DNA from: Roridomyces roridus
Lineage: Eukaryota > Basidiomycota > Agaricomycetes > Agaricales > Mycenaceae
Length of the DNA stretch: 64,000 bases
Reading direction: 5' to 3'
NCBI GenBank assembly: GCA_029378245.1
Contig: JARKIF010000005.1
Span: 1 to 64,000 of the forward strand
How positions within the stretch are numbered: the stretch's first letter is position 1; every line of letters begins with the position of its first letter. Below the pieces are notes generated by a model. It did no database searches and was not told the origin of the DNA. It saw nothing but the letters and a program-made list of their open reading frames with translations. Position numbers and translations under genes: made by a program. Below, piece after piece: positions 45,739 to 58,343 of this stretch.

Positions 45739-47998
45739 ATGCCTAAAAAGAACAAAAGTCGCACTGGCAGTGCGCTTCCCACCTTCGTCCAACTCCTTTC
45801 AATGGCCCGTTCAGAGGACGATCCAGAAAAGATGGTCCGCGACATCTCCCGTCTACTCGGTGTCCCTGGTGCGCTATACCCTGATGCACCCACAGTTTTT
45901 AAGACGACTCTCAGATGTCTGCACTGCCCGAGGCCTGAAAGAATGTCATCATGCATTCGCTACTGTCTCCTCCAAACTCGATGAGCTGTATCTGCAGACT
46001 CGACAAGACCGGTGGGATCGCGCGTCCGCAGACCGCCTTGCAGCCTTCATCATCTTTACATGTGGCCGCATTGCCGAAGATCAGGTCCTCCGGAATCGTA
46101 TCTTCAGTGAAACCCGTACGTGGCTTCAGAGCCTGTTGGACATGTGAGTTGACAGCTTGCAGAGTTTCTTGAAAGGGCTGCGGCTCTTTTTTCTTCCCCC
46201 CACTTTTTCGCTGGAAAAATCGTGATCAAAACGCTCAGCGACATTACCGCTCATAACGACCACGCGATACTCCGCAAGATAATGCACATTGCACCCACCA
46301 TCCTCGACTACGCCGAAGCCAATGGGGCTCAAATCGGAGTCGAATGTATGGAAGAGGTCGTCTTTATTCTGGTATATTCCACTCTACCGGTCTACGCCAA
46401 CGCCAACCCAGACCCTGAGTTGGTCACATTGGCTCCCATTACCCGTATCCTTGACTTTTCACTCGCAAATCTAACGTCCAAATCCCTCAAATACCTCACC
46501 TTCTTCTGTTTCATGACGACCACACGTTTTCCCACCGTTTTCCTTGCTAAATTCAATTTGATCAATTTTCTTGTTGCAGCCACTCGTGCTCAGGACTTCC
46601 AAACCCGGTGCTTTGCACAATTCTCCCTCATCGGGATCTATTCGGGGACTGCATGGCGCGAATTGAAACCCGGTAAATTCCAGCCCGAGCGTTTCCAGCA
46701 GCTGCATGGCTCTACGTCCATTTATGCCCAATCTGTTCAAGGAATGGTTGAACTGTCCAGCCTGGTCCAGAATTTCGACAAGAACTCTTCCCAGTCCCAC
46801 TCTCGGCTCGGGCACGCCCTCAGCGACTTCATGCAGGGAAATCCACGCATGGTACGCGGGTTTCTCGAACTACCTGCCACCGGTCTCGACCTGTCGACCA
46901 TCCTCGAATCGTGCGCGGCGGCCCTCCGACGGGATGGGTCCACTCGGGCCATGGTAGCCGCAGACATCCTCCATGTTGAGCTCCTTTTGTGGCGCGACAA
47001 GGCCAAGGCGTACACGTTTGCGCGTTCTTGCATCGAGCGACATCCATCTGTGGCGTATTTTTACTATGCCGTGACCGCTCTTCCCGATACCATTGTGCCG
47101 CCAGGCTCGGCTACTTATTTTGCGGAGAAGGGGCTTCGGTGTCGTCCCATCTCGGACTTCATACGACGAGAACTTCTCGGCTGGGTCGCTGTCTTCTCAC
47201 ACGAGACCGTAACAGCGATGCTGTGTGGCGGTGGCCGGCTCAACGTGGAGCATATACGCAAGATTCTAATATTGGTGGAACAGGGTTTATTACATGCAAG
47301 TAGCTTTCTTGAGATGACCCCGCTCGACGATCCCCGTGCGGCCGAGATGAGCGCAATTTCCTCGTTGTTCAACCTCATGTGCACGGGGGATCTGCTTACT
47401 CCGACGGAGCTTGCAGTAAGTTTTTTTTTTCATCCCACTTGGTAAACCATGGCGTGTAATACCTTGTCAGACCATGCAAGCAAGATTTTCTTCGGCCTGC
47501 AAGACTGCTCGCGACGATATTGCGTTTCGGCTGACGAAAGAATGGAGCGCTCTGGAGTTGATTTTCGATCGTATGCCTGCCGCGTGGGAATGCTGGGGCT
47601 CAATCGTCTCTCGCACCGAGGAGCCAACCGAGGGACCCCGCCACCGCAAGGAGACTCATTTAGAATTCAGAGTCTCCACTGCAGATCCCAACGGCGACCA
47701 GTTCCTTTCCTGGCTTCAAGAATTGCACAAAGCCACGCCAGAGGGAATAGAATCCGAGATTCGAGGTGTGGATGATCCTGTTTTTTGCAGCCGATATGGA
47801 GAGGCGGGATTGCACCGCTGCTCGGCGTGCAACGCTCCGAATGCAGCACTCAAACATTGTTCTGGGTGTCAACGCGCGAGGTGTGTTGTATGTAGCCTTT
47901 CAACTCTGACGAGTGCTAACCCGTTTTGCAGGTACTGTAACAACACTTGCCAGAAAAGCCATTGGAAGGTTCATCGAGATGCTTGCCAAGCAAAGTAG
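45739..47998 (+). CDS. C-terminal-MYND protein, array copy 1 (686 residues, intact)
   Basis: Exons 45739-45868, 45915-46115, 46163-47415, 47471-47880 and 47932-47998 give 686 codons. The start is basic (MPKKNKSRTGSALPTFVQLL) and the second exon reads GLKECHHAFATVSSKLDELY. A long helical body follows with DPELVTLAPITRILDFSLAN, TRCFAQFSLIGIYSG and ESCAAALRRDGSTRAMVAAD. A TPR-like stretch covers ARSCIERHPSVAYFYYAVTA. The last 45 residues form the MYND finger: CSACNAPNAALKHCSGCQRA, R, intron, YCNNTCQKSHWKVHRDAC. All ligands are present. This architecture (finger at the C terminus, ARM/TPR-like body) differs from the internal-MYND genes at 0-15 kb. The function is unknown; recruitment of a partner through MYND is an inference. 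Confidence 0.85.
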
Positions 47999-48212
47999 GA
48001 GCGGTCGGACAGTTGACGATTAGCAGAAATTATTTCTTGGGAGCAGCAACCGTGTGCACTATTGTAAACGTCTATTGAAAGAAACTGTCCAACTTGAGGC
48101 GCTTGAGGCGCTTACTGCCATCATGCCTTACCTTTGAGTGATTGATGATTGATCGGTGCGGTGATGGCGAATCAAATTTCAAAACAACTTGCTCTGAACT
48201 ACATAGGTATTC

Positions 48213-50854
48213 ATGCCCAAAAAGAACAAAAAGCAGGCTCGTAGCACGCCTCCCACCTTCACCCAACTCCTCGCAACTGCCCGCTTGGAGGACGACCCAG
48301 ACAAGCTGGTCTGCGACATCTCCCGCCTGCTCGGTGTCCCTGGTGCGCTCTCGCTCTGATAATTAGGCCCCATATTCTCTCTAAGACGACTCTCAGATGT
48401 TTGCACCAAGCAAGGCCTCAAGGAATGCCATCGTGCCTTCTCTCACGTCTCCTCCAAGCTCGACGAGCTCTATCTGCAGACTCGAGAGGACCGGTGGGAT
48501 CGCACGTCCGCAGACCGCCTTGCGGCTTTCATCATATTCACGTATGGGCGCATCGCCGAAGATATACTCCTGCGTCGGCGTATCTTTGAGGAAACACGTA
48601 CGTGGTTCGTCGAATCTCTGGATCCGTGCGGTGTTGAGGACCAATTCCAGGGTTTCTTGAAAGAACAGTGGCTCTTTTGTCTTCTTCAATCGACCTGTTT
48701 GTCGGGGAAGTCGTCATAAAGATGCTGAGCGAACTTGTCGCCCAAAACAACCCCGCGATACTCAACTTTTTCTCCTTACCCTCAACCTGGCAGCTTGTGC
48801 TTCAACTGCTGCTCCAAGACCTATCCCACCCTGGGTCACACCCATACCAGAGCAAAGCCGCAGTTAGGTTCAAGTACCGTGGTGACGAATAACCATGTGC
48901 GCTGACCCACTTTTTTGACCACTTTTCATTGCAACTGATTTCACAGCAAAAAGTCGAAAAGAGTCGAAAGTGAATCTCGACCAAGAAAAGTCTAGCGAAA
49001 AGTGCCGAAAAAAGACGAAAGTGGAAAAAGCCGCAGAAAAGCTCTGGAGGTGCCCAGAAAAGAGGGTGTCAAGTTGCTGATGAACAAGGCTATCGTACGC
49101 CTCGTGCCGACTATACTTGATTACGTCGAAGCCAATCGGGCGCATCTGCGAGTCGAATACCTGGAGAGGGTCGTCTGTATCCTGGCCGGTGCCATTCCAG
49201 ATGTCTACATGGACCCCAAACCAGATCCCGATTTGGCCACACTGGCCTCCATACCCCATGTCGTGAATTTTTCACTGCGGGTACTCGAGCTGCCAGATTC
49301 GATATCCGATCTGCGCAGAATATTTGCATCATTCTGTTCCATGACGGCCAGGCATCTTGGTACCGTCTTCCTCGCCAACCCAGACTTGATTGATTTTCTT
49401 GTCGCTGGCACCCGGAGTCCCGATTACCACACGCGGTGCTTTGCTCAATCCGCCCTTGTCCAGATCTACTCTGAGACTGCTTGGCGGGAGTGGAAAGCGG
49501 GGGCATTTCAGCCTGAGCTTCTTCGACAGTTGAATCCTGGATCCGAGTCCCTCCTTGCCCACGGCGCTCCAGTGCTGAGGGACTTTCTCAACCTTGTGCA
49601 GAATTTCGGTGACACGCAGTCTGGCCAATCCCACTGCCAGCTCGGGCATGCCCTGAGTGGCTTCATGCAGGAAAACCCGAGTGTGGCTCGCGGAATCCTC
49701 CGAGCACCAGCTGCACTGCTCAAGCGGCTGTCCACCATCCTGCCCACCATCTTCGAGTCGTGCGAAGTGGCCCTCCGTGGGTCCCCGCAGTCCGTCACAG
49801 CGGCAGATATCCTCCGCTTCGAGCTCCTTCTGTCGCGCGACAAGACTGAGGCGTGCGCTTTTGCTCGTTCCTGCATGGAGCGACATCCCTTCCTGGCGTA
49901 TTTCTATCACGCCATGACCACCTTTCCAGATACCCTTGTGGCGCCGCCGTCGTGCGCATTTTATGTGGAGAAAGGGCTCAGATGTCATGCGAGCTCTACT
50001 TTTATACGACGAGAACTTCTCGCTTGGGTCGCCATATGGTATCATAGCACCGTCACGACGATGCTAAATTACTCGCCGAACACTGACCATTTACGCAAGG
50101 CTCTCGTCCTCGGAGAGAAAGGTTTATGCCATGCAAGTTTGTTCATGGATATGACCGCACCTGACCACTCCCGCGCCGCTGAGATGAGCGCAGTTTTTAC
50201 ACTATTCAACCTCATGTCCAAGGGGGATATTCTCACTCCGAACGAGCTTGAGGTAAGTTTCAATTTATTACCATTGCATTCCAGTTGGTGACTGCTGTTC
50301 GCAGAGCTTGCAAGAAAGATTTTCGAAAACGTGCATGATTGCTCGCAACAATGTTATGTTTCGGCTGCCAAAGGAGTGCAGCGCACTCGAGCTGATATTT
50401 GCCCGCATGCCCACCGCGTGGGGACGCTGGGGCTCAATCTTGTCTCGCACCGACTCAACCGGGCCTCGCTGGCGCTTCGGAAATCGTGAATTCCGACCCG
50501 CATTCTCCGTGGCAGACCTGAAACCGGTCACAGAAGATCCAAATGGAGAGCAGTTCCTGGCGTGGCTTGAAAAATTGGACACGGCCACGCTAGAGGAACA
50601 AGACTCCGAGATTCTGGGGGATCCTGATACTGCTCGTCGATCTGGAGAAGCAGGATTACACCGCTGCTCGGCATGTTTTTCTCTGAATGCAGTGGTTAAA
50701 CGATGTGCTGGGTGTCGACGCACGAGGTGCGCTAGTTTTTTTAAGATATTCTAACGAGAGCCGATTAATTGACTTCGTCCTGCACAGGTACTGTAACAAT
50801 ACTTGCCAGAGGAACCATTGGAAAGTTCATCGGCAAGTTTGCAAGGCCCAGTAG
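48213..50854 (+). pseudogene. C-terminal-MYND protein, array copy 2, with 319-bp insertion
   Basis: The ATG at 48213 gives MPKKNKKQARSTPPTFTQLL and the exon layout of copy 1. After QNNPAILN (48766) a 319-bp insert brings a TAA in frame; beyond it the body resumes at KAIVRLVPTILDYVEANRAH and is otherwise complete. It includes ESCEVALRGSPQSVTAADIL, ARSCMERHPFLAYFYHAM and the finger CSACFSLNAVVKRCAGCRRT, R, intron, YCNNTCQRNHWKVHRQVC, with TAG at 50852-50854. Downstream sequence shows no other lesion. A shorter product could start at an ATG inside the insert (49002, MPKKDESGKSRRKALEVPRK), or the insert could be spliced as new intron/exon material. It lies 214 bp after copy 1. Confidence 0.7.
48767..49085. 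mobile_element. 319-bp insertion in array copy 2
   Basis: This sequence is absent from copies 1 and 3 at the same codon. It is flanked by AAC (48764-48766 and 49083-49085), and removing it restores the frame. Its second half is strongly purine-rich with GAAAAG/CGAAAAG repeats. I see no inverted termini, so it may be a short transposon remnant or filler DNA. Confidence 0.55.
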
Positions 50855-51058
50855 GAGTTTGGACAGGTTCAGCAGAACGAGTCGTATATCATGTCGCCAT
50901 TGTAAGCATTCTTGAAAGAAATCGTCCTATTTTCAGTGAAGAGAGCCGTTGAACAAATCGTCGATGAACCAAGAGAGAGGTGATTTGAACTCCGACAGCC
51001 ACAACAGACCATAACTAATCAAACGCGTGGCCTCTGCTTCTTGAGAAAACCACCACTC

Positions 51059-53319
51059 ATGGCCAAAAAGAACAAAAGTCGCGCCAGCAGCGCGCTTCCC
51101 ACCTTCGCCCAACTCCTCTCAACTGCCCGTTCAGAGGACGACCCAGACAAGCTGGTCCGCGACATCTCCCGTCTGCTTGGTGTTCCCGGTGCGCTATCGT
51201 CCTAATGCCCCCAAGATTTGCCAAGACGATTCTCAGATGTACGGACTGCCCGAGGCCTCAAGGAATGCCATCACGGCTTCGGTGTTATCTCGTCCAAACT
51301 CGACGAGCTCTATCTGCAGACTCGACGAGACCAGTGGGATCGCGAGTCCGCAGACCGCCTGGCCGCCTCCGTTATCTTCACGTATGGGCGCATTGCTGAA
51401 GACCAGGTCCTGCGGAAGCGTATCTTCAGTGAAACCCGTGCGTCGCCTTGAATTGTGTACGGAAATACGGTGTTGACGAGTCGCAGAGTTCCTTCAAAGG
51501 GCCATGGCCCTCTTGTCTTGTCCTGACTTTTTTGTCGGACAAGTTGTGCTGAAAACGCTGAGCGACATTACCTCCCATAACAACGCCGCAGTACTCATCC
51601 AAGTCATACGCGTCGTACCGACCATACTCGACTACGCCGAAGCCAATCAGTCAAAAATCCATGTAGAGTGCATTGAGGCCGTCGTATGTATCCTGGTCTA
51701 TTGCACTTTGCCGATATACACCAAGGTCAACCCTGATCCCGAACTGGTCGCATTGGTCTCCATAACCCGCGTCATCGAGTTTTTACTCGCATTCGCGACG
51801 CCCGAAACCCACAGATACCTCGCATTGTTCTGTTACATGACGACCGAACGTCTTGCTGCCGTTTTCCTTTCCAATCCAGACTTGATCAGTTTTCTTGTTG
51901 CTGCCACTCGCGCACGAGACTTTCACACCCGGTGCTTTGCTCAATCCTCTCTCGTCGGGATCTACTCGGGAACCCCTTGGCGCCAATTGAGACCCGGTAG
52001 AGGTCAGCCTGAGTGTTTTTCGCAAATGCATCCCGGGTCCCAATCCCTCTTCACCCAGCTTGGTCAAATGGCGGGCGAACTTCTCAACCTCGCCGACAAT
52101 TTCGACAAGAATTGTCCTCAGTCGCACTGTCAACTTGGACACGCCCTCAGCGATTTCATGCAGAGAAACCCAACAACCATACGAGGGTATCTCCAGGTGC
52201 CACTGCTCGGGGCAATGACGAATCTGAATCTGTCGCCCATTGTCAAAGCATGCGAAGCAGCTCTGCGGCGGGATGGTGCCACTGTTCGGTCCACAATAGC
52301 TGCAGACATGCTCCGCTTCGAGCTTCTGCTGTCGCGCAACACGGAAAAGGCGGCCGTGTTTGCTCATTCTTGCATCGAGCGCCATCCATCTGTGGCATAT
52401 TTCTATTATGCCATGACCGTTTTCCCAGACACGATCGTGTCGCCAGCTTCCTCTGTTTGCTTCGCAGAGAAGGGACTGCGATGCCGTCCCATCTCTGACC
52501 TCATACGACAAGAACTCGGCGCTTACGTCGCCGTGTTCTCCCATGACACCATAACTCTGATGCTGAACAGCAGCGAGCCGCCGAACGTAGAACATCTACG
52601 GAAGATCCTTGCTTTGGTGGAGAAGGGGTTATCGTACGCAGGCACGTTTCTGGATAGTGCTCCGCTTGACCATCCCCGTGCGCCTGAGATGAGCGCAGTT
52701 TTCGCGTTATTCAATCTCATGTCCAAGGGTGATGTCTTGACTGCAAAGCAACTCGAGGTGAGATCTTTTTGAATGCATTGACCGCGTGTAATGTTTGTCG
52801 ACAGACCACCCATGCAAAATTCGCCTCGGCATGCAAAATTGCTCGCGACAATATTTTGTTCCGACTTTCCAAGGAATGTAGTGCCCTCGAGCTGATCTTC
52901 GATCGTATGCCTGCCGCGTGGGAACGCTGGGGCTCAATCTTGTCTCGCACCGAGCCAACGAAACCTCGCCGCAAGCAGACTCATTGTGAATTCCTAATTT
53001 CGACTGCAGATTCAAACGGCGACCAGTTTCTTTCGTGGCTTCAAACGCTAGCCGATGCTACACCGGACGCACTTGAATCGGAGATTCAGGGTAGGGATCC
53101 TGGTGTGGTTCGACGATATGGAGAGGCGGGATTGCACTGTTGCTCGGCGTGTGACGCTCCGAATGCAGCGCTCAAAAGATGCTCTGGGTGTCAACGCGCG
53201 AGGTGTGTTGTAGTCTTTCAATGTTGGCGAGAACTAATTCTCCGTTTCGCAGGTACTGTAACGATGCTTGCCAGAGGAACCATTGGAAAGTTCATCGAGT
53301 TGTTTGTAAAACCAAGTAG
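51059..53319 (+). CDS. C-terminal-MYND protein, array copy 3 (intact)
   Basis: The ATG at 51059 gives MAKKNKSRASSALPTFAQLL. The five-exon layout of copy 1 is preserved, and every exon is open. The body includes VIRVVPTILDYAEANQSKIH, FHTRCFAQSSLVGIYSGTPW, KACEAALRRDGATVRSTIAA, HSCIERHPSVAYFYYAM and LRKILALVEKGLSYAGTFLD. The finger is CSACDAPNAALKRCSGCQRA, R, intron, YCNDACQRNHWKVHRVVC, with TAG at 53317-53319. The 80 bp before the ATG match those of copy 1 (ACTCCGA...CACAACAGACCA), so the promoters are duplicated as well. Closest to copy 1. Confidence 0.85.
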
Positions 53320-53942
53320 GAGTAGGTGTGGAATCGGAGCAAAGTCTGACAGTTGACGATTAGCAGAGCGATATTTCTTGGGAGCAACTGAGGAGCAACA
53401 AGTAATTTTACATTGTACAACCGTCTCTTGAAAGAAATTGTGGCCGTTTGTTCGGTTGAAAACTTGAAATATGTACCAATATCTATTATCTGTTGGACCG
53501 TGCCATTTTTTTCTCTCGAAGACCCACTGATTCCATACTGCGATGGCTGAATTCGGGTCGATGGGAGGCGACACACTGTCGCTCCGTGACCAGTTGAACC
53601 AATTGCAAAGTTGAACTTTGTCATCCGGAGATGCATTGAGATCATGATCGGACATTTGTTCCGTCAAGACCCTTTTGGTCTTCCTCTCTCATCACCATTT
53701 TGCAGGTCGGTTGAGAATTCCAGCTGTAATCCTCGTTTCTGACCTCATTCAACAAGGTGGAAAAAGCCACCAAACAATATATTCATGGCCTGAGTTGACG
53801 GGAGTAGACGGGCCCATGGCTGGACAGCCGCGTCCGCGTACAGGGTAATCGGGACGCCCTCGTTTGCTGACCGATCGATTCAGACTGCTGAATAACGCCC
53901 CAAGCTGTGACTCGAGCGATCTTCGCCTCGGGACCGACCGCG

Positions 53943-53949
53943 TATAAAT
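53943..53949 (+). promoter_or_regulatory. TATA box of the ketoreductase gene
   Basis: TATAAAT lies about 40 bp upstream of the ATG at 53984, a usual core-promoter distance. Confidence 0.5.
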
Positions 53950-53983
53950 GCTCCAACAATCCTTTCGAAATTCGAATCCCAGT

Positions 53984-55374
53984 ATGTCCCCCATTCAATC
54001 CGGAAAAGTTCTCGTCTCGGGTGCCAATGGCTTTATCGCGGTGGTGCGTCAACATGCCACTGTTTTATTATTGATCGCTCAATACTTTTCTGCAGTGGGT
54101 CGTCCGTAAACTCTTGGAAGCAGGCTTTTCCGTTCGCGGTACTGTCCGTTCCGCCGATAAAGGCACGCATTTGACGAAGCTCTTCGCGGCGTACGGAAGC
54201 AAATTTGAGCTCTCTGTCGTTCCTGATATCACCCAGGTGCGTGTTCACCGATCCATGGCACTTTCAGATGTTGAATGTTTGCGTAGGAGGGCGCATTCGA
54301 CGATGCTGTCAAGGGCGTTGATGCTATCGAACACACCGCCTCCCCGTTTCACTTGCAGGCTGACGATCCGGCTGGTGCGTGTGACCTGTTTCATTTTCTT
54401 CTGCAAGCTGATTAGCGCGTAGAGCTTTCGGTCCCTGCCATCCAAGGCACCGTCGGGATTCTCGAGAGCGCACGCAAATACGGGTACGTCGGATGTCTTG
54501 GCCTTGTTTTCCAACGTTCAACCTCGGGCAGCTCCTCCGTCAAACGGGTGGTTGTAACATCATCGTGCGCTGCTGTGATGCATCCCTCGACCGAGCAACT
54601 CGACGAGTACGACTGGAACGAGGATTCAGTGAAGAATGTCGAAGCTCTCGGCGCTAAAGCAACTAATCCGGACAAGTATCGCAACTCGAAGACGCTGGCC
54701 GAACGAGGTGAGTAATTTGTCGAGGAAATCGCATCTAACTGAGCATTGCGCAGCGGCGTGGCAGTTTTTGGACAAGCATGTAAGCGAGGTCGGCTGGGAC
54801 CTTGCAGTGATGAATCCACCACTTGTCCTTGGGGTGAGTGACACAAATTCACCGCCATTTCTAACTGACTCTTTTCAGCCCTTACTACACGAGGTCTCCT
54901 CCCCCTCAGCGCTGAATACCTCCGCAAAGAACATGTACGACGTCTTCACCGTCCCTGGCTTCGCCTCCGCCTCTCGGGGTGGAGGCGGTAACTGGGTTGA
55001 CGTTCGTGACCTCGCGACGGCCCACGTACGCGCGCTTCAGCGTGACCTGCCTGCTTACACCCCGTTAGCGGAAGTCAACAAGGAGCAAGGACGGAATGTG
55101 AATCGGTTCATATTGAATGGGAAGGGTTTCTCGTGGCAGCAGTGGCGTGCGTCCTTTTCTTCTTGGTCTTGAACTTTCTTGTTGATTGGTTCTGAATTTC
55201 ACAGTCGACGCTGTGCCTGGGGATAAATATGAGAAAGGCACGCCTGGAAGTGGGACGCCTCCGCGGGATTATATCAACAACAAGGCGATTGAGGTGCTTG
55301 GGATGGAGTATCGGAGTATGGAGGAGACAGCGAGGGATGTGGTTGCAGATTGGGAGGCGAGGGGATGGGCGTGA
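53984..55374 (+). CDS. NAD(P)-dependent reductase, extended SDR (dihydroflavonol-4-reductase/methylglyoxal-reductase-like)
   Basis: The ATG at 53984 gives SGKVLVSGANGFIAV, the N-terminal Rossmann motif, split by an intron before WVVRKLLEAGFSVRGTVRSA. Then come AFDDAVKGVDAIEHTASPFH, SVPAIQGTVGILESARKYG, VKRVVVTSSCAAVMHPS and YRNSKTLAERAAWQFLDKH. The last carries the catalytic YxxxK, with the Ser in TSSCAA. LAVMNPPLVLGP and NWVDVRDLATAHVRAL follow. TGA ends RDVVADWEARGWA at 55374. This is the fungal Gre2/Grp2-like group, which reduces ketones and aldehydes with NADPH in the cytosol. It sits inside the MYND array between copies 3 and 4, with no relation to its neighbours. Confidence 0.9.
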
Positions 55375-55461
55375 GGGGGTTGAATGAATCGGACGTTCAA
55401 ATCAAGTTGTTTACACTTCTTTATAATTCCTTCTCTCCAAATTCGGGAAAGCAACTAGTAA

Positions 55462-55839
55462 GCCGCATTCAACTCGGTCGTCTCGACGAGTAACAACTTT
55501 AGAATTTCCCAGCTCCTTCGCTCGCAAAACCTGACGCTGGACTTGCCAAAAGCTGCACCTGACGCAGAGCGCCTGCTACATTTGGTTCGGGCTCACCGCA
55601 ACACATTTGAAACGGCCCACATACTTGCTACTCAACGACTCCACCAAACTCTTACACTCCTCGAATTCTTCCGCGAGGGTGTTGAATCGACAAAACGCAA
55701 ATTGGCCATTGCAGATCAGGATATTGGGTTGGTTCGGGTGGAAATAAGGGCTATTCCGGGTGTGCGATTCGGGGCCTTGGATAACGACTGCTGTGCTTCA
55801 ATAAGTATTGGAGGGTTGTCATTTGAACATCATGATTGA
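55462..55839 (+). CDS. Possible small or partial coiled-coil protein
   Basis: The frame is open from 55462 to 55839 without a good ATG. The text is protein-like and helical: DAERLLHLVRAHRNTFETAH, FFREGVESTKRKLAIADQDI, GLVRVEIRAIPGVRFG. It may be the last exon of a gene whose 5' part is lost or displaced. I do not recognise a named family. Confidence 0.35.
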   Translation, partial: AAFNSVVSTSNNFRISQLLRSQNLTLDLPKAAPDAERLLHLVRAHRNTFETAHILATQRLHQTLTLLEFFREGVESTKRKLAIADQDIGLVRVEIRAIPGVRFGALDNDCCASISIGGLSFEHHD

Positions 55840-56091
55840 TGCCATCAACTCTCTTCTCTCTCAACCTTCATCTTGAATTTATGGGTTTCAATATTGCCGC
55901 TTGGGATGCACCTGTAAAACCAGCAATGGGGTACTAATAGCCAGAAATCCTAATTGACCATGTTCTAGAAATCGAGGTTGCCTCGAGGATTCCATGCGCG
56001 TGGGGTTTGAATGACCCATCATTGCCTCTTGAACAGCAACCACCACGACCCTCATTCGAGTCTTGCACTACGCTCATCTTGAATCTTGATC

Positions 56092-58343
56092 ATGCCCGCA
56101 AACCAGCCGAAGAAAACCAAGAAAACTGGGGCAGTCGAGACTGGCGGCGCGCATCCCAGCGTCTCCCAGCTCCTCGCTGCCGCCGCCTTATCGACCAGCC
56201 CAGAAGCGCTGGTCATGCAGGTCTCTTGTATGCTTGGAATCCCAGGTGCCTTTCTAGTTCGATTTCTTGCCGGTAGAGTACTTACAATGGCTCAGATGTT
56301 CGGAATGCTAGAGGCCTGAAGCAATGCCACCAAAACTTTGGTGCCATCTCCTCGACGCTAGACAAGATGTTCAGTCAAATCCGGGCACATCCGGGGGGTA
56401 ATGCTGTGCTGGCTGACAGCCTTGCCACTGCGACAATCGTGATCTATGGGCGCATTGGAGAGGATATCTCCCTCAGGACGCGCATTTTCAATGACACCCG
56501 TGCGTAAATGCATCATGTATCGCTACTCCAAGTTGACTGACTGCGTCGATTTCCAGACTTTCTTGAGAATGCGATGGCGCTGTTATCCTTTTCGAGCTCA
56601 ACTTCGGAGGCAACCGTCATCGAGATACTCAGCAATATTACTCGCTTCCAGGAGACACCGATCCTGGCCAAGGTTGCGCGCTGCACGCCCCTCATCCTCG
56701 ACTACGCACAAGCACAGGAAGCCGGTATTAAAAATGCCGTCATGGGCATCGTAACACGCTGCACTGCGGCTGCGTTGGTGGATGATGCCAACCCACATAC
56801 CCAGGCCGCCGCGCTAATGTTCTTGCCCCGGGTCATCCGATTTTCGCTGGACGTTGTCCTCCTTCCGGCTTCCATCTTGCTCACCTTGCGAAACATGGGA
56901 TTCTTTTGCTTCATGATGTCCAGACGCCTCTCTACCGTTTTCTTATCGTCTCCGGACGTGATGGACTTTCTTGCTGCGAGCACTCGGGCGAAAGATAGCT
57001 GTACCCGCTGCCTCGCCCAGTCCGCTCTCCTCGAGATGTATTTGGGGTCCACGACGGACACGCTGCCAAATGACCGCAGCGAACTTCAGCCGATAATTTC
57101 TGGGTTCAAGTCTTCCGTCGTAGAGGCTGCTGAACAACAGGAAACCTTGACGGCCCTCGTTCGTTCCTTTACCAGTGGGGATTCTGGACGTTCCCACTCC
57201 GAGTTTGGGCACGCATTCAGCGAGCTCATTCAACGCAAGGAGCCTCTCGTACGGAAGGCTTTACAAAGGGAAATGAATATGCCCAACATACTTCGGACGT
57301 GCGAAGCCGCTGTCCGACGGGATGGCTCCGGCGATATAACGGCAGATATCCTCCACCTCGAACTCCTCCTCTCACAGAAGGAGGAAGCGACCAACTTCGC
57401 TCGTTCATGTATCGGCAAACATCCATCCGTCGCTTATTTCCACTATGCCATGACGATAACCATGGGCCAGCAATTCGAGCCGGTCCTGATCGCAGAGAAA
57501 GGCCTCCAGTGTCGCATTACCACGGAATTCATACGACAAGAACTTCTCTACTACGTCTCCCATTTTTTGTACCACAACCTGATCAATATGCTCAGAGGTG
57601 ACTTGGACGTCGGTCGTTCCCAGACGGTCAATGTTTTGGCCAAGAAGGCGGAAGCACTTACACGTACCTTCCTCAAGATCTCCCCACCGGACCATCACCG
57701 GATGCTGGAGATGACCGCAATCGTTACTCTTCTTGACCTTTTGATGAAAGGGCATACTTTGACCGATGGTGAACTTCAGGTGAGCTACCAGTCAAAAATT
57801 CGAAACACGAATGATTTTTTCTAGATTGCTTCGTCAAAATTACGCTCGACGTACGATATAGCCCGTTCGACCGGTTCAGTCCAGTTGCCAAGAGAATGCC
57901 TTGCGCTCGGAGACATTTTGGCGCGCGTGTCTTCTGCGTGGGGACGGTGGGGACCTACCATGTCTCGTTACACCGGCGGAGGGATGGCTACAACACCTCT
58001 GGCAGACGACCGCGTCGACGAGTACTTTGTCGCGTGGCTAAAGAAGTTGGACGAGGCAACGCCGGAATCGCTCTTATCTGAAATTCATAGAATCGATCCT
58101 GGAGAGGGAAGATATGGGCCTGCCCAGTTGCATAAATGCTCGGCCTGTGACAAACCGAGCGCGGCGCTCAAACGATGTGAAGGCTGTCAGAAGGCGAGGT
58201 ATGAAGCGTATTTACCTCAAGTCTTTGAAACACTGACGCGTTGCACGAGCAGGTATTGCAATGATGTATGTCAGAGAGCGCATTGGAAGGTTCATCGAAA
58301 GGCGTGCAAAGCTAGCAAGTCGTTGGAGGGTCTCCAGATTTGA
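56092..58343 (+). CDS. C-terminal-MYND protein, array copy 4 (intact)
   Basis: The ATG at 56092 gives MPANQPKKTKKTGAVETGGA, then SVSQLLAAAALSTSPEALVM. This is a diverged subgroup shared with copy 5: TRCTAAALVDDANPHTQAAA, FLPRVIRFSLDVVLLPASIL, TRCLAQSALLEMYLGS, TCEAAVRRDGSGDITADILH and ARSCIGKHPSVAYFHYAMTI. The penultimate exon (IASSKLRSTYDIARSTGSVQ) leads to the finger CSACDKPSAALKRCEGCQKA, R, intron, YCNDVCQRAHWKVHRKAC, which is complete. The stop at 58341-58343 follows KASKSLEGLQI. The five-exon structure is the same as copies 1-3. Confidence 0.85.

Noticed and set aside
51783..52595. Long minus-strand ORF of 270 codons (also 49329-50045, minus)
   Set aside because: Lies antisense over exon 3 of MYND array copies; the plus-strand frame is supported by five paralogues and splice sites, so this is a shadow.
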